Assembly: GCA_040755155.1 (NCBI GenBank)
Contig: JBFMBP010000072.1
Span: 1-43,425, forward strand
Reading direction: 5' to 3'
DNA length: 43,425 bases
DNA from: Candidatus Omnitrophota bacterium
Lineage (GTDB): Bacteria; Hinthialibacterota; Hinthialibacteria; Hinthialibacterales; Hinthialibacteraceae
The notes beneath the pieces are model-generated. The model was not told where the DNA came from, ran no database searches, and saw nothing but the letters and a program-made list of their open reading frames with translations. Below are positions 43,355-43,425 of this stretch, piece after piece. A program made the translations under genes and the position numbers. Within the stretch, counting starts at the first letter, position 1; each line of letters starts with the position of its first letter.

Positions 43355-43425
43355 CTCAGCAACCAATCCGTCTTTGAAACGCGGTTATAGGAATGTAGAT
43401 TTGTGATTTTTTCCTCCTGGGCCTG

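Overview
The window is a bacterial chromosome fragment of roughly 50% GC, densely coded, with no rRNA, tRNA, phage or CRISPR visible. A complete alternative complex III operon, Tat-exported sugar-isomerase-like and TIM-barrel proteins, a pseudopilin-like protein of the LTTP..DPF type, a PL11 rhamnogalacturonan lyase and frequent TTG/GTG starts suggest an uncultured, heterotrophic, Gram-negative-type bacterium from the PVC/FCB/Hydrogenedentota-Omnitrophota-Sumerlaeota sphere. That placement is inference; no marker gene here settles it.

Layout. 1-569: intergenic repeats and a possible promoter, then alaS (570-3236). 3251-5082 (minus): an AT-rich type II restriction-modification pair. 5226-6605 (minus): Tat-exported sugar-isomerase-like protein. 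6659-14778 (minus): actABCDEF plus a small membrane protein, the quinol:electron-acceptor oxidoreductase alternative complex III, with genes overlapping by 1-13 nt; a secreted PHP phosphodiesterase lies just upstream. 16252-17919: PL11 lyase, followed by a 148-bp MITE-like element with a 10-bp target duplication, then a xerC/D-type recombinase. 19328-21744: a pseudopilin-like membrane protein coupled to an internally duplicated ABC-2 permease. 21898-22469: a LapA-like small membrane protein and a STAS protein. 22775-30037 (minus): a surface-polysaccharide block (Wzt-type ABC ATPase, a double methyltransferase with a long HxxNL coiled coil, a GT4 glycosyltransferase with an inserted domain) ending in a Tat-exported TIM-barrel protein. 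30169-30867 (minus): Lon N-terminal-domain protein. 31437-35606: AmmeMemoRadiSam-type radical SAM enzyme, NtrB-like sensor kinase, and a PGRP/amidase-fold lipoprotein lacking its zinc ligands. 35723-38156: B12-binding-type radical SAM protein and a convergent methyltransferase. 38347-38748: DUF202 membrane protein. 38807-39072: a self-contained small transcription unit. 39482-41517: HMGL-like aldolase and an SDR. 41893-43406: a secreted-protein gene whose signal peptide is coded through a (CT)14 tract.

The two most striking observations are: (1) the (CT)14 microsatellite inside the signal-peptide coding region, which leaves the well-initiated start one dinucleotide out of frame with a 470-codon ORF, a textbook phase-variation architecture (or an assembly/sequencing slip); and (2) a unit of about 230 nt with a near-consensus promoter, a 14-nt Shine-Dalgarno that could pair with essentially the whole 16S 3' tail, an 18-codon Cys/Gly-rich ORF, internal hairpins and a strong terminator. 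A dispersed family of palindromic MITE-like elements is the third.
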